This document shows, piece by piece, positions 41,560 to 50,226 of a stretch of 64,000 nt of DNA. Under the pieces are notes generated by a model. It was not told where the DNA came from and ran no database searches. It saw only the letters and a list, made by a program, of their open reading frames with translations. The position numbers were made by a program, and so were the translations under genes. Within the stretch, counting starts at the first letter, position 1. Every line of letters starts with the position of its first letter. This stretch comes from Bacteroidales bacterium UBA3843 (GTDB lineage: Bacteria; Bacteroidota; Bacteroidia; Bacteroidales; Paludibacteraceae): positions 1-64,000 of the forward strand of contig DGHR01000009.1 of the NCBI GenBank assembly GCA_002392745.1, given 5' to 3'.

Positions 41560-42298
41560 TGTCCAGATAGTCTGCGATGGCCATCGGAAGGGAGGCGAAC
41601 TTATAGCCTTGACCGGCCTCTATATCTACGCGGAAACCATTGTCCAACAATGCATTGATGGTGCCGCTGCCGAAGGCGGCAATCAGGGTGTCACCTTGTT
41701 GCCAATCCGGGAAATTCTCACGCAATGCTTTCACTCCTGCCGGTGTGAATAGTGCGATCATATCGTAGTCAAATGCTTTGTCTGCAGGCCACGGAGTCGT
41801 CACTGTGCGGTACATGATAGCCGGTTTGACAACGATATCGTTCTCGGCAAACATGTTCAGTTGGTCGTCAGAGTGAATATCTGACAATACCATCAGGTAT
41901 CGTTCGTTCGGACGACGATGCATTGCCGGCAGCAGGTCCTCAAAACGGTTGCCTGTCTCGGGGAAAAACACCTTGCGCTTCCGGTACTGGATATATTTTT
42001 GCAGATACAGCCCGACTTGCTCGGAATTGCAATAATAGTGCATCGAGTCCGGCACGTTCAACCTCATTTCCTCGCACAACCGGAAATAATGCTCGGCACC
42101 CAATCGGGAGTTTAAGATTACTGCACTATAATCCAGCGGGTTGATATGTTGCTGGCGGAACTCACGAGCAGTCAGACCCTCAATATGGATAAACTGATAG
42201 AAATCACACTCGACACCATACTGCTCCTCCAGGCGTGAGTAGGGGTTGTGGGCCGTCGTGGGCTGCGGCTGGGAAAATAAAATCTTTTTTATTTGCAT
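41552..42298 (-). CDS. hemD: Uroporphyrinogen-III synthase family protein
   Basis: 248 residues of the HemD fold: 'KKILFSQPQPTTAHNPYSRL', 'SAVILNSRLGAEHYFRLCEE', 'VFFPETGNRFEDLLPAMHR' and 'IALFTPAGVKALRENFPDW'. HemD closes hydroxymethylbilane to uroporphyrinogen III. Bacteroidales keep this gene in an rnpA/DUF4271 cluster even where the rest of haem synthesis is missing, so its real substrate in such organisms is not certain. It overlaps DUF4271 by 10 bp and rnpA by 8 bp. Confidence 0.88.
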   Translation of the reverse strand: MQIKKILFSQPQPTTAHNPYSRLEEQYGVECDFYQFIHIEGLTAREFRQQHINPLDYSAVILNSRLGAEHYFRLCEEMRLNVPDSMHYYCNSEQVGLYLQKYIQYRKRKVFFPETGNRFEDLLPAMHRRPNERYLMVLSDIHSDDQLNMFAENDIVVKPAIMYRTVTTPWPADKAFDYDMIALFTPAGVKALRENFPDWQQGDTLIAAFGSGTINALLDNGFRVDIEAGQGYKFASLPMAIADYLDNE

Positions 42299-42948
42299 AT
42301 ATTGTCAATCGTTAGCGAACTTATAGCGAAGATGGCTGCCATCGGCAGAATCTCTAGTGTTATAAAATAGAATGCTACATAACTTATTGATAGCACCGTG
42401 TGGATGTATTGACGTATGCTCCTGTAGAGCCATAACATCAGGAAGACGATACTGACAATACCCATATCCCATCGTCCGGCAATATAACTATCCAGGTGCA
42501 GAAGAACAAGCAGGCAAGGATAGAGCACAAGCGCGGTTAAGGTAAGCAGGCTGGTGTATGGCTCATACATTGAACCATAGTGGCGGCTGAGTTGGAAAAC
42601 ATAGTCCAACAGCAGATTGCATATAATCTTTACTACCAGCATTCCTAATAGCACACCGCACACAGCTGCGTAGGCAGCAAAACGAAAATCGCCTTGTGGG
42701 GCAAAACATAGGCAGAGTCCCATGGCAATCGTGCCAATGCGGAATATATTTATCAGTATCTGTGCCAACAAATTGTCCGGTGCCTCCTTGTATGTGCGGT
42801 CCGCTCGGCTCAATAGGTTCTCCGAAGCGCGGCTGACAACGCCCGGCTGCAGCCATTCGCTCATTACAGCGCATAGCATTAACAGCAGCATTATCCAGCC
42901 GGACCATGGTGCACTTTGTATGGATAATATGTGTGCGGTACCTTCCAT
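42289..42948 (-). CDS. DUF4271 membrane protein
   Basis: 219 residues with about five membrane segments ('WIMLLLMLCAVMSEW', 'IGTIAMGLCLCFA', 'YAAVCGVLLGMLVVKIICNLLL', 'LLTLTALVLYPCLLVLLHL', 'MGIVSIVFLMLWLY', 'FITLEILPMAAIFAIS'). The order and the adjacent hemD and rnpA are the standard Bacteroidota context of DUF4271. Function unknown. The gap to the U32 gene upstream is 4 bp. Confidence 0.85.
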   Translation of the reverse strand: MEGTAHILSIQSAPWSGWIMLLLMLCAVMSEWLQPGVVSRASENLLSRADRTYKEAPDNLLAQILINIFRIGTIAMGLCLCFAPQGDFRFAAYAAVCGVLLGMLVVKIICNLLLDYVFQLSRHYGSMYEPYTSLLTLTALVLYPCLLVLLHLDSYIAGRWDMGIVSIVFLMLWLYRSIRQYIHTVLSISYVAFYFITLEILPMAAIFAISSLTIDNICK

Positions 42949-42952
42949 CGGC

Positions 42953-44200
42953 TTATTCCCAGATGTACATTTTGTCTCCCCGTCGAACTACCCTGTCGGT
43001 CTTCATGGAGAAATACTCCCCTTGTTTTACAGTATCAGTGGCGTTTCCTTTGGCATCGCGAAGGCCTTTGGCGGTACATTCATAGACACCCGTGGTCTCT
43101 CCTGTAACCAACAGGGACTGCCCTTCGCGCAAATAGTCAACGGCCTCTACGACAAACTCTGCCACACTCAGGTTCTTGAAGAAATTCGTACACTTGGCGG
43201 CATACACTTTCTTACGGGTGGCTTTGTTGCCGTATTCATGCGTCCATTCGCCCAGACGCTGGCCTTGATAATAACCGTCCCAGAAACCGCGGTTGAATAC
43301 ACGGCTTAACCGTTCGTTCCAATCGGCTATCTTGGGCGTTATAATCGCGTTGTCGGTGTATTCGTTCTGTCTCCATGCTTCTACAGCCTCCCGGTAGCAG
43401 CGTACAACGGTGTCCACATATTCCGCACCGCGGGCACGGCCCTCTATCTTCAGTACACGTACGCCGGCATCCAGCATTTTGTTCAGGAAATGGATGGTTT
43501 TCAGGTCTTTCGGAGACATGATATATTGGTTGTCCACCTCAAGTTCCAAATCGGACGACTTGTCCTTAACGGTATAACCACGGCGGCATACTTGTACGCA
43601 GGCCCCGCGGTTGGCACTCAATCCGTAATTGTTCAGACTCAGGTAGCATTTCCCGCTCACGGCCATGCACAGCGCTCCATGACAGAACATCTCTATCCGT
43701 AATAGTTCACCCTTCGGGCCTCTTATCTGTTGTTCCTGAATGTCGCGGTAGATAGATGCCACTTGCGTCATGTTCAGTTCGCGTGCCAGTACCACTACAT
43801 CAGCAAATTGGGCGTAGAAACGCAATGCTTCAGTGTTGGCGATGTTCAGTTGGGTGGATAGGTGCACCTCAACGCCACGGCTCACCGCATATTGCATCAC
43901 GGCAATATCGCTCGCTATGATGGCATCCACACCCGCACTCCGGGCATTCTCCACAATAGTATGCATCAACGGAAGGTCTTCCGGATACATTACTGTGTTC
44001 AGTGTCAGATACGTCTTCACTCCCGCCTCACGGCATATATGGACAATACGGTGCAGGTCTTCGGTCGTGAAATTCACTGAACTGCGGGCACGCATATTCA
44101 AATGCTCAATACCGAAATATACGCTGGTAGCACCGGCTTGAATAGCCGCTGAAAGCGATTCCCAGCATCCTATCGGAGCCATGATTTCGATATGTGTCAT
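42953..44200 (-). CDS. U32-family peptidase / tRNA hydroxylation-type protein
   Basis: The start is placed at 44200 (MTHIEIMAPIGCWESLSAAI); an ATG five codons earlier lies in AAATGGCAAATGAAC repeat DNA. 415 residues. U32 signatures: 'EIMAPIGCWESL', 'AGATSVYFGIEHLNMRARS' and the family pattern 'RIEMFCHGALCMAVSGKCYL' followed by 'SANRGACVQVCRRGY', with clustered cysteines typical of an iron-sulphur site. The C-terminus is a beta-barrel ('VVEAVDYLREGQSLLVTGE'). Relatives include the collagenase-like proteases and TrhP/RlhA, which hydroxylate RNA from prephenate; the latter role is more likely. Confidence 0.88.
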   Translation of the reverse strand: MTHIEIMAPIGCWESLSAAIQAGATSVYFGIEHLNMRARSSVNFTTEDLHRIVHICREAGVKTYLTLNTVMYPEDLPLMHTIVENARSAGVDAIIASDIAVMQYAVSRGVEVHLSTQLNIANTEALRFYAQFADVVVLARELNMTQVASIYRDIQEQQIRGPKGELLRIEMFCHGALCMAVSGKCYLSLNNYGLSANRGACVQVCRRGYTVKDKSSDLELEVDNQYIMSPKDLKTIHFLNKMLDAGVRVLKIEGRARGAEYVDTVVRCYREAVEAWRQNEYTDNAIITPKIADWNERLSRVFNRGFWDGYYQGQRLGEWTHEYGNKATRKKVYAAKCTNFFKNLSVAEFVVEAVDYLREGQSLLVTGETTGVYECTAKGLRDAKGNATDTVKQGEYFSMKTDRVVRRGDKMYIWE

Positions 44201-44219
44201 TTGTTCATTTGCCATTTGG

Positions 44220-45230
44220 TCATTTGTTTTTCTCCGCTTTTATCAGGTATTCTGCAATCTGTACGGCGTTTAATGCAGCTCCCTTGCGAATCTGGTCGCT
44301 TACGCACCAGAAGCTCAATCCGCATTCATCGGTCAGATCCTGGCGGACACGGCCTATATATACTTCGTCTTTCCCGCTTAAATACAGAGGCATGGGATAT
44401 TTTTTCTCTTCCGGCTCGTCCATCAGTACGCAGCCATCAGCATTGGCGAAGGCCTCTTTGGCTTGGGCTGCACTGATCGGTTCGGAGGTCTCAATCCACA
44501 CACTCTCGCTGTGAGCCCTGAGAGAGGGGACACGCACGCAGGTGGCACTTACTTTCACATCCGAGTGCATTATCTTGCGGGTCTCATTGTACATCTTCAT
44601 TTCCTCCTTGGTGTAGCCGTTATCGGTAAATATATCTACATGAGGGATAACGTTGTATGCCAATTGGTAAGGGAATTTCTCTACTTTTATCTCTCCGCCG
44701 TTGACGATGCTACGGTATTGGTTCTCCAGTTCCGCCATCGCCTGGGCACCGGCTCCGGATGCTGCCTGATACGTAGCTACATGCACACGGCGGATGTGTG
44801 TTATCTGCTCGATAGCCTGAAGCGCCACTACCATCTGGATGGTGGTGCAATTGGGGTTGGCAATGATGTTACGCGGACGCACCAAGGCATCTTTGGCATT
44901 CACTTCCGGTACCACTAACGGCACATCCTCTTCCATACGGAATGCCGAGGAGTTGTCTATCATTACTGCGCCGTATCGGGTGATGGTCTGCGCGTACTCG
45001 CGTGATACGCCCGCACCCGCGGAGACAAATGCAACATCGACGCCTCGGAAGGCGTCGTCGTGCTGCAGCAGTTGTACTGTGTACGTTTTGCCGCAAAAAT
45101 TATATGTATTTCCTGCCGAACGCTGAGAGCCGAAAAGGCGTAACTCGCTTACAGGAAAATGACGTTGTTCTAATACGTGCAATAGCTCTTGGCCTACTGC
45201 GCCGGAGGCGCCTACAATAGCTACTACCAT
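44220..45230 (-). CDS. asd: Aspartate-semialdehyde dehydrogenase
   Basis: Reduces aspartyl phosphate with NADPH in the lysine, threonine and methionine pathway and for diaminopimelate of the wall. The ATG at 45230 starts at the Rossmann fold ('MVVAIVGASGAVGQELLHVL'); upstream codons are not conserved. 336 residues with 'IIANPNCTTIQMV' (catalytic Cys128), 'VATYQAASGAGAQAMAEL' and 'RVPSLRAHSESVWIE' containing the catalytic His. A hairpin lies in the 76-bp gap upstream. Confidence 0.96.
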   Translation of the reverse strand: MVVAIVGASGAVGQELLHVLEQRHFPVSELRLFGSQRSAGNTYNFCGKTYTVQLLQHDDAFRGVDVAFVSAGAGVSREYAQTITRYGAVMIDNSSAFRMEEDVPLVVPEVNAKDALVRPRNIIANPNCTTIQMVVALQAIEQITHIRRVHVATYQAASGAGAQAMAELENQYRSIVNGGEIKVEKFPYQLAYNVIPHVDIFTDNGYTKEEMKMYNETRKIMHSDVKVSATCVRVPSLRAHSESVWIETSEPISAAQAKEAFANADGCVLMDEPEEKKYPMPLYLSGKDEVYIGRVRQDLTDECGLSFWCVSDQIRKGAALNAVQIAEYLIKAEKNK

Positions 45231-45259
45231 AGTAAAGATAATATCGATTAAATGAAGCA

Positions 45260-45299
45260 TTCTTATCCCCCGCATGTGTCGCACAACGGAGGATAAGAA
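45260..45299 (-). other. Strong hairpin between winged-helix gene and asd
   Basis: TTCTTATCC (45299-45291) pairs with GGATAAGAA on the other arm (45268-45260), extended by CCG/CGG, around a loop of about 16 nt. No T-run follows on either strand, so this is more likely an RNA processing or stability element than an intrinsic terminator. Confidence 0.5.
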
Positions 45300-45306
45300 C
45301 GTAAAA

Positions 45307-45501
45307 TTAAACTAAAGCGATTGTAGTGTCAGCCTCGCCAACAGTGAAGGAGATTTTGCCTTCACGAGCGAGCCAACCGAGTGCCAAAAATAGGTCCTCG
45401 TTTTTCAGTTTGGTAGCTTTCTTGAGTGCTTTGGTGCCCTGAGCTCCATTCTGCAATGCATTCCATACCAGGCCTGCATTCTCGCCAATTTTTGTAATCA
45501 T
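45307..45501 (-). CDS. Winged helix-turn-helix protein (DUF2582)
   Basis: 64 residues: 'IGENAGLVWNALQNGAQGTK', 'LKKATKLKNEDLFLALGWLA' and 'REGKISFTVGEADTTIAL' make a single winged-helix unit matching the PF10771 family common in Bacteroidota and archaea. It probably binds nucleic acid or protein; targets are unknown. It lies 58 bp after fabF and 76 bp before asd. Confidence 0.88.
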   Translation of the reverse strand: MITKIGENAGLVWNALQNGAQGTKALKKATKLKNEDLFLALGWLAREGKISFTVGEADTTIALV

Positions 45502-45559
45502 AATACCTTAATTTTTTAGTTAAACATAAACTAATAGGACATTCAAAGGGTGTCCATCC

Positions 45560-46819
45560 CTATTCTTCCCATTTCTTGAATATCAGACATGCGTTGTGTC
45601 CTCCGAAACCGAAGGTGTTGCTCAACGCATATCGTATATCGCGTTTCTGTGCCTTGTCAAACGTGAAATTGATGGCGTAGTCAATCTCTTCGTCTATATC
45701 CTCCGGGTCGTGATTGATAGTCGGCGGGATGATGCCTTCCTTCAGTGCCATCACGCACGCCAGTGCCTCTACTGCGCCCGTGGCTCCAATCATATGACCG
45801 GTCATGGACTTGGTGGAATCCAGATTCATTTCATACACATGCTTGCCGAAGACACGCTCTATCGCTTTTATTTCTGTCACGTCGCCGAGAGGTGTACTGG
45901 TGCCATGCGTGTTGATGTAGTCAATATCTTCCGGCTGGAGACCCGCATCGCGGAGAGCCAGACGCATCACACGTTCTGCACCTTTGCCGTCAGGGTCGGG
46001 AGCGGTCATATGATAGGCATCGGACGTCATGCCCTCTCCTAACATCTCCGCGTATATTTTTGCCCCGCGGGCTACAGCGTGCTCGTATTCCTCCAGTATC
46101 AGACATGCAGCTCCTTCGCCCAGCACGAAACCGTCACGCGATTTGGAGAATGGACGACTGGCCGTTTCCGGTGAGTCGTTCCGCGTGGATAGGGCATGCA
46201 GCGAATTGAAACCGCCGATACCGGTATAGGTGACGTCTGCATCTGCACCGCCGGACAGTAATACATCGGCATGACCCAGACGTATCTGGTCAAAAGCGGA
46301 TGCTACAGCATGCGATGATGATGAGCAGGCTGTTGAAACAGAGAAACTCAGACCGCCCAACCCGAAACGGATGGAAATCAGTCCGGCTGCTATGCTCGGT
46401 ATGGCTTTGGGTATCATGAACGGATTGAAGCGGGGGACACCGTCTCCTTTCGCGAAATCGATAATCTCCTCCTCGGTCGTCTGCAATCCGCCCATGCCGC
46501 TTCCCCATATTACACCAACGCGGCTGCGGTCTTCGTTCTCCAAGTTCAAACCGCTGTCACGCAATGCTTCATCCGCCACGCACACTGAGAACTGTGCATA
46601 ACGGTCCATCTTGCGGGCGTCTTTGCGGTCAATCAGGGTGGTAGGGTCAAAACCTTTTACTTCTCCGGCAAAATGGGTTTTGAACAAACTGGCATCAAAC
46701 GATGTGATGGGAGCTATGCCGCTCACACCCTTTACCAGGGATTGCCAGGTCTCTTGGGCTGAGTTTCCAACCGGTGTCAATGCGCCTAAACCTGTGATAA
46801 CTACTCGTCTTAACTGCAT
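45560..46819 (-). CDS. fabF: 3-oxoacyl-[acyl-carrier-protein] synthase II
   Basis: Condenses malonyl-ACP with acyl-ACP in fatty-acid elongation. 419 residues with the catalytic Cys165 in 'VSTACSSSSHAVASAFDQIR', His in 'INTHGTSTPLGDVTEIKAI', Lys in 'LDSTKSMTGHMIGATGAVE' and His in 'LSNTFGFGGHNACLIF'. It follows acpP by 90 bp, the usual acpP-fabF pair; rnc is not next to it here. Confidence 0.97.
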   Translation of the reverse strand: MQLRRVVITGLGALTPVGNSAQETWQSLVKGVSGIAPITSFDASLFKTHFAGEVKGFDPTTLIDRKDARKMDRYAQFSVCVADEALRDSGLNLENEDRSRVGVIWGSGMGGLQTTEEEIIDFAKGDGVPRFNPFMIPKAIPSIAAGLISIRFGLGGLSFSVSTACSSSSHAVASAFDQIRLGHADVLLSGGADADVTYTGIGGFNSLHALSTRNDSPETASRPFSKSRDGFVLGEGAACLILEEYEHAVARGAKIYAEMLGEGMTSDAYHMTAPDPDGKGAERVMRLALRDAGLQPEDIDYINTHGTSTPLGDVTEIKAIERVFGKHVYEMNLDSTKSMTGHMIGATGAVEALACVMALKEGIIPPTINHDPEDIDEEIDYAINFTFDKAQKRDIRYALSNTFGFGGHNACLIFKKWEE

Positions 46820-46909
46820 GAGGTGAGTATGTGGAATTGTTTGTGTAAATATACAAAGTTACGAGTTTACAGTTTCCCGTAAACCCGTAATTACATTGTG
46901 GGGTAGAGA

Positions 46910-47146
46910 TTACTTTGTAGCGTTCTCAACGTATGCAATAGCATCACCCACAGTAGCAATCTTCTGGGTATCCTCGTCGGGAATCGATATGCCGAATTCC
47001 TTCTCAAACTCCATGATCATCTCTACTGTGTCGAGCGAATCTGCGCCCAGGTCGGTTTGGAAATTAGCCTCTTTGGTTACTTGAGACTCCTCTACGCCAA
47101 GCTTATCAACAATGATTGCTTTTACTTTTGCTTCAATGTCTGCCAT
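46910..47146 (-). CDS. acpP: Acyl carrier protein
   Basis: Carries acyl chains on phosphopantetheine. 78 residues, acidic, with the attachment Ser37 in 'TDLGADSLDTVEMIMEFE'. Length and motif are normal. A strong promoter lies 89 bp upstream (47266-47235). It is the first gene of the long minus-strand series that continues through fabF, asd, U32, hemD and rnpA. Confidence 0.98.
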   Translation of the reverse strand: MADIEAKVKAIIVDKLGVEESQVTKEANFQTDLGADSLDTVEMIMEFEKEFGISIPDEDTQKIATVGDAIAYVENATK

Positions 47147-47234
47147 AATACTTACAATTAGATTGTTTATAGTAATGTTATTCTTTTTTTACAATTTGGA
47201 TAGTTTTGTTTTCGCCTATTTCGGAAAAACGGCG

Positions 47235-47266
47235 CAAAATTACTGCTTTTTTTCGGATTATGCAAA
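47235..47266 (-). promoter_or_regulatory. Promoter of acpP-fabF
   Basis: TTTG (47266-47263) and TAATTTTG (47242-47235) on the minus strand with 20 nt between; the leader to the acpP start is about 85 nt. It sits immediately past the end of the upstream metallophosphoesterase gene. Confidence 0.8.
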
Positions 47267-47275
47267 TTTTTTAGA

Positions 47276-48100
47276 CTATTTTCTCGTTTTGTCAGTTAAA
47301 TTTAACACAATCTTGCCCAAATACACACCGCTTTTTGCCATTTGGCATACCGGAATGGAGTCGCCATCGGCGTTCGCTACACGCAGTCCGTCGTATAATT
47401 TATGGGTGTGTCCTCCTATGACGGCATCAATACCTCTTGTCTGGCGCACCATTGCTGTATCGCATACGTCTTCCGGGGCTTTGCCGCAGGTGCCCATATG
47501 GCTCAGACATAAGACAATATCGCATCCTTGTGCGCGTAATGTGTCGGCCATTTGTTGGGCGACGGGATAAGGAGCCATGTATCGGGCCGGCAGAAAATTC
47601 TTATCGGAAATCAGTCCCTTTGGATCGCATCCAAGACCGAATATGCCCACCTTCAGACCGCCACGGCGAATGATAGTGTAGGGCTTGACTATTCCTGCCA
47701 ATGCGGTGCCGCTGAAATCGTAGTTGGCACACACAATCGGAAAACGCGCTGTACTCAGTACGGCTGCCAAAGTGTCCAGACCGTTGTCGAATTCGTGATT
47801 GCCAAGCGTGGCGGCGTCATAACCCATGCGGTTCATCGCGTCAATCTCTACTCTGCCGTGGTAGAAATTGAAATAGGGCGTGCCTTGGCAATAGTCGCCG
47901 GCATCCAGCAACAACAGGTTGGGGTCTGCTTGGCGTTCTTGGGCAATCAGACCCATACGCCGGGCATATCCGCCCTGTCCGTTCGATTTGGGCTCTATCT
48001 GGGAATGAGTGTCGTTGGTGTGCAGAATAGTCAGGTGGTCAGGCGTTGTGCATGCTATGCAGCATAAGGCCGTCAGCGCGTATAAAAGAGTGTGTTTCAT
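47276..48100 (-). CDS. UshA-type 5'-nucleotidase N-terminal metallophosphoesterase, lipoprotein
   Basis: 274 residues. Lipoprotein signal 'MKHTLLYALTALCCIACTT' (Cys17). Metallophosphoesterase motifs: 'LTILHTNDTHSQIEPK', 'LLLLDAGDYCQGTPYF', 'YDAATLGNHEFDNG', 'DIVLCLSHMGTCG' and 'AVIGGHTHKLYDG', with all metal ligands present. It stops after the catalytic domain; the substrate-binding half of the enzyme is encoded at 36558-37298. Together they could rebuild an outer-surface or periplasmic nucleotidase. It follows mutL by 14 bp. Confidence 0.93.
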   Translation of the reverse strand: MKHTLLYALTALCCIACTTPDHLTILHTNDTHSQIEPKSNGQGGYARRMGLIAQERQADPNLLLLDAGDYCQGTPYFNFYHGRVEIDAMNRMGYDAATLGNHEFDNGLDTLAAVLSTARFPIVCANYDFSGTALAGIVKPYTIIRRGGLKVGIFGLGCDPKGLISDKNFLPARYMAPYPVAQQMADTLRAQGCDIVLCLSHMGTCGKAPEDVCDTAMVRQTRGIDAVIGGHTHKLYDGLRVANADGDSIPVCQMAKSGVYLGKIVLNLTDKTRK

Positions 48101-48114
48101 GTTTTTGGGGGAGA

Positions 48115-49941
48115 TTAGAACCGTTTGTTGATTTCGTCGTCCGTCATCAGCGAAACGATGGTTTTTCCGTCAGGTGTACGGGCAAATTGTGGCAGTTGGG
48201 CCATGCGTTGCACGATTTCTCGCATTTCTTCTGCTGTCAGGTCTCTGCCGTAAGGTACAGCGGCGTTCTCTGCCAGGGTCAGCGCAATTTGTTCGCGCCA
48301 TTCGCTTTGTGTGTTGGCCTCGCGCTCGCGCACCTGCGATAATATATATTGAAGTACCGGAATGGGCGATTGGTTGGCCAACTGGGCCGGTACACCCTGT
48401 ATCGAGTAACTGTCCGGAGTCAGTTGCTCCACTTCAAAACCGATGGCTTTCAGGTCAGGCAGAAGTTGCGACATCAGCACCATTTCGTCCGGCTGTAATG
48501 ACAATACTTCCGGGAACAGCAGTTGCTGCATGGCGCACTGGTCTTGCGACAACATGGTCATGAACTGGTGGTACAGTACCACTACGTGGGCGCGGTGGCG
48601 GTTGATGAGCAATAGACCCTCCGGGGTTGCAGCTAAAATATATTTGCCTCCATATTGCCATAGCGGACATGTCTCGGCATCAAAAACGGGAATGTGCGGA
48701 CCTGTCTCTGCCGGGATGATACTGCTTGGCAGACGGTCCTGATAAATCTCGTTGCTTCTGCCGGAGACACTCGGGTATAGCGTTTCCCATTGAGGTGCCG
48801 CAGTTTGTTGCATCGTATGGCTGCTGCGGGTATGGAAGGGGTTGTAGGTCGGGTCGACCGTCACTTGCGGAGGACGGACCGGACCGTCATGAGAAATAGG
48901 AATGTCGATGCTTCCATTGGTGTCGAAATCAATCTGAGGAGCCAGTGTGAACTTGCCTAACGCTTCGCGGACGGATGCCATCAGAATCTGGAAAATCGTC
49001 TGCTCGTCGGCAAACTTGATTTCCGTCTTGGTCGGGTGGATGTTCACATCAATCGCTTCCGGATTGATGTCGAAATAGATGAAGAAAGAGGGCTGGTAGT
49101 CGCTGGATAACATACCGGAGTAAGCTGTCTGAACAGCTTTCAGAAAATAGGGATGGCGCATGTACCGCCCGTTCACAAAGAAGTACTGCTCTGCCTTGCG
49201 GGTCGCGCTTTCCGGTTTGATGACGAATCCGCGTATGGAAACCAGCTCGGTATCTGTGTTTACATCTACAAAACCGGACGTGTACACATTGCGTTTAGGA
49301 TTGCCGAATACCGCCTCAATCCGTTGTTTCTCTGTCCCCGGCGGCAACTCCAGCAGAATCTCGTCGTTGTGCACAAAGGTAAAGGAAACCTTGGGATAGA
49401 CCAGCACAATATGGTAAAACTCCGTCAGCAGGTTGCGCAGCTCTGTCTGGTCCGTTTTCAGAAACTTGCGCCGGACAGGAACATTGAAAAACAGGTTGCT
49501 TACTTTGATGTTCGTACCTACCGGACAACTACACATCTCGGAGCGTACCAGCTCGGAACCGTGTATCTCAATCAATGTGCCTACTTCGTCTTCCGGCCTG
49601 CGGGTCTGCAACTCTACTTGCGCTACAGCGCATATCGACGCCAGCGCCTCGCCGCGGAAACCCATTGTGCGCAGGGAAAACAAATCCTGAGCCTGCGAAA
49701 TCTTGCTGGTCGCGTGGCGCTCAAATGCCATACGGGCATCCATTTCGCTCATTCCCTTGCCGTCATCAATTACCTGCAGCAGCGTGCGGCCGGCATCGCG
49801 TACAATCACCTGAATGCGTTTTGCACCCGCATCCAAACTGTTCTCCACCAACTCTTTCAAGCAGGACGCAGGGCGTTGTATCACTTCGCCTGCTGCTATC
49901 TGGTTGGCTACGCTGTCCGGTAAGAGATGTATGATATCCAT
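48115..49941 (-). CDS. mutL: DNA mismatch repair protein MutL
   Basis: 608 residues. The N-terminal GHKL ATPase is complete: 'VANQIAAGEVIQRPASCLKE', 'LVENSLDAGAKRI', 'VIDDGKGMSEMDA' and 'TMGFRGEALASICAVA'. The C-terminal dimerisation domain begins near residue 420. Where endonuclease-type MutL has a DQHAxxExxxxE motif, this protein reads 'LLINRHRAHVVVLYHQFM', so the metal-binding acidic residues are missing. It may lack the intrinsic nicking activity, or use another nuclease. It lies in a block with the TPR lipoprotein gene and the metallophosphoesterase gene. Confidence 0.95.
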   Translation of the reverse strand: MDIIHLLPDSVANQIAAGEVIQRPASCLKELVENSLDAGAKRIQVIVRDAGRTLLQVIDDGKGMSEMDARMAFERHATSKISQAQDLFSLRTMGFRGEALASICAVAQVELQTRRPEDEVGTLIEIHGSELVRSEMCSCPVGTNIKVSNLFFNVPVRRKFLKTDQTELRNLLTEFYHIVLVYPKVSFTFVHNDEILLELPPGTEKQRIEAVFGNPKRNVYTSGFVDVNTDTELVSIRGFVIKPESATRKAEQYFFVNGRYMRHPYFLKAVQTAYSGMLSSDYQPSFFIYFDINPEAIDVNIHPTKTEIKFADEQTIFQILMASVREALGKFTLAPQIDFDTNGSIDIPISHDGPVRPPQVTVDPTYNPFHTRSSHTMQQTAAPQWETLYPSVSGRSNEIYQDRLPSSIIPAETGPHIPVFDAETCPLWQYGGKYILAATPEGLLLINRHRAHVVVLYHQFMTMLSQDQCAMQQLLFPEVLSLQPDEMVLMSQLLPDLKAIGFEVEQLTPDSYSIQGVPAQLANQSPIPVLQYILSQVREREANTQSEWREQIALTLAENAAVPYGRDLTAEEMREIVQRMAQLPQFARTPDGKTIVSLMTDDEINKRF

Positions 49942-49979
49942 ATAAATAGTCCGGAGACGGCAGACCTCCGTCCGATGGG

Positions 49980-50216
49980 TTAGAACAAAACAAAGAAGGC
50001 GAAAAGCAGCATCACCAACAGCGCTATCCAGAATCCCAGCTTGGACTGTTTCCTGCGGCGCAGCTCGGTCATGTTCTTCTCATGCTCCTCTCGGAATGCC
50101 CCGCGATGAAGACGCGCAAGTTTCTTCTCCTTGCGCGCCTCCTTATCCTTGTCGTAATAGATGGGACGATAGTCCCACTCACGGGGTTTTTGTACTTTTG
50201 GAAAAAGTACGGACAT
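49980..50216 (-). CDS. Small charged membrane protein
   Basis: 78 residues. The first 55 are highly basic and acidic ('YYDKDKEARKEKKLARLHRG'), followed by one C-terminal membrane helix ('LGFWIALLVMLLFAFFVLF'). It is tail-anchored in appearance. It lies 10 bp after the TPR lipoprotein gene and 38 bp before mutL. The family is recognisable only as a Bacteroidales conserved small protein; function unknown. Confidence 0.75.
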   Translation of the reverse strand: MSVLFPKVQKPREWDYRPIYYDKDKEARKEKKLARLHRGAFREEHEKNMTELRRRKQSKLGFWIALLVMLLFAFFVLF

Positions 50217-50226
50217 TATAATTTAA

